DNA from: CAZVAO01 sp964625175
Lineage (GTDB): Bacteria; Bacillota; UBA994; PWPR01
DNA: 6,174 nt
Direction of reading: 5' to 3'
Assembly (NCBI GenBank): GCA_964625175.1
Contig: CAZVAO010000121.1
Coordinates: 1-6,174 of the forward strand
In this document: positions 5,887 through 6,174 of the stretch, in pieces
Position numbering within the stretch: position 1 is the stretch's first letter
Layout of the letters: each line of letters opens with the position of its first letter
Translations under genes and position numbers: made by a program
The notes under the pieces: generated by a model
The model's database searches: none
Seen by the model: only the letters and a program-made list of their open reading frames with translations
What the model was told of the DNA's origin: nothing

Positions 5887-6095
5887 CATAAATGCGGGAA
5901 GGTCGAGGCACAAACTTCTTTTTCATGCGATGCTATACAACAAGTATGCTGAGTATTAAANNNNNNNNNNNNNNNNNNNNNNNNNNNNNNNNNNNNNNNN
6001 NNNNNNNNNNNNNNNNNNNNNNNNNNNNNNNNNNNNNNNNNNNNNNNNNNNNNNNNNNNNAAGAAGTGTAGTAACACAGAGATTCCCCATTTATG
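5887..6095. repeat. Structured repeat unit 4, interrupted by an assembly gap
   Basis: It has the best outer stem of the set: CATAAATG + GGGAA (5887-5900, C5895 bulged) with TTCCC + CATTTATG (6083-6095), 13 bp. The left part from GGCACAAAC to TATTAAA (5907-5960) is identical to 5784-5837 of unit 3. The part after the gap (6061-6088) is identical to 5838-5865, so the two flanks would join without a seam. Without the N stretch the unit is 109 nt. The shared core is at 5943-5954. Confidence 0.75.
5961..6060. other. Assembly gap (100 N) inside the repeat array
   Basis: Exactly 100 N, which is commonly used for a gap of unknown length. It falls inside a repeat unit whose flanks are contiguous in unit 3, so the true sequence may be nothing, or one or more further units. 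Confidence 0.95.
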
Positions 6096-6100
6096 AGATT

Positions 6101-6174
6101 CTACTTGGGGATGACGTAGCGAGAAAGCTTAATCCCCTTACGGATTTCGCCCGCATAAGACTTATTCAATCCCG
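6101..6174 (-). CDS. Possible C-terminal end of an unidentified protein
   Basis: Read leftward from the window edge, one minus-strand frame stays open for 23 codons to TAG at 6101-6103, ending GLNKSYAGEIRKGIKLSRYV then IPK. The other minus frames close quickly near the edge. The composition is plausible for a soluble protein, but I do not recognise a family and 23 codons can stay open by chance. If real, its stop codon lies 5 nt from the outer end of repeat unit 4, so the array would be its 3' untranslated region. Confidence 0.3.
   Translation of the reverse strand, partial: GLNKSYAGEIRKGIKLSRYVIPK

Noticed and set aside
5676..5891. Plus-strand open frame of 71 codons over units 2-3
   Set aside because: It is made almost entirely of repeat arms and cores and has no SD; the copies do not keep a common reading frame.
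5886..6077. Minus-strand open frame across the N gap
   Set aside because: More than half of it is N; the remainder is unit 4 sequence.
5478..6095. CRISPR array
   Set aside because: Units are about 100-117 nt with internal pairing and variable arms, spaced 120-153 nt apart; there are no short identical repeats with equal-length unique spacers and no cas genes in the window.
5478..6095. Integron attC cassette array
   Set aside because: The expected RYYYAAC and GTTRRRY boxes are not at the unit ends, the conserved part is the inside of the fold rather than the outside, and there are no cassette ORFs between units.

Overview
The window looks like part of the chromosome of an anaerobic, low-to-moderate G+C Firmicute, probably class Clostridia or Negativicutes. 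The reasons are strong AGGAGG-type ribosome binding sites, intrinsic terminators with U-tracts, a CoA-transferase that closely resembles Clostridium kluyveri Cat1, a Gram-positive-style lipoprotein serpin and a bleomycin-hydrolase-type PepC peptidase. The sequence does not settle the genus. It carries a 100-N gap at 5961-6060, so it comes from a draft scaffold.

Layout. At 1-328 (minus) is the start of a protein that looks like an NTP-transferase-fold enzyme; it runs off the left edge. A gene-free stretch at 329-551 holds two hairpins. At 552-2102 (minus) is a Cat1/SCACT-family CoA-transferase with its own candidate promoter. A clean terminator (2233-2261) separates it from a secreted lipoprotein serpin (2278-3585, minus). 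A 264-nt divergent intergenic region with a candidate promoter on each strand lies between the serpin and pepC (3850-5187, plus), which ends in a strong terminator at 5203-5236.

From 5237 to about 6100 I see no credible protein gene, but the stretch is full of structure. It has a 15-bp perfect inverted repeat (5302-5337), a 7-bp hairpin (5370-5393), a terminator pointing left (5436-5468), and then an array of four related units of about 100-117 nt. Each unit has a shared core (AGTATGCTGAGT) enclosed by arms that differ between units but stay complementary within each unit. This is the mark of a structure kept by selection, either in RNA or in single-stranded DNA. The last two units are almost identical and the assembly gap falls inside the last one, so more units may be hidden there. 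The right edge (6101-6174, minus) may be the C-terminal end of an unidentified protein whose transcript would run through the array to the leftward terminator.

How the parts relate. The CoA-transferase belongs to acetate/succinate (or similar acyl) CoA recycling in the cytoplasm, PepC to cytoplasmic peptide turnover, and the serpin to protease inhibition outside the membrane. They do not form one obvious pathway. The structured repeat array is the part most likely to be undescribed.
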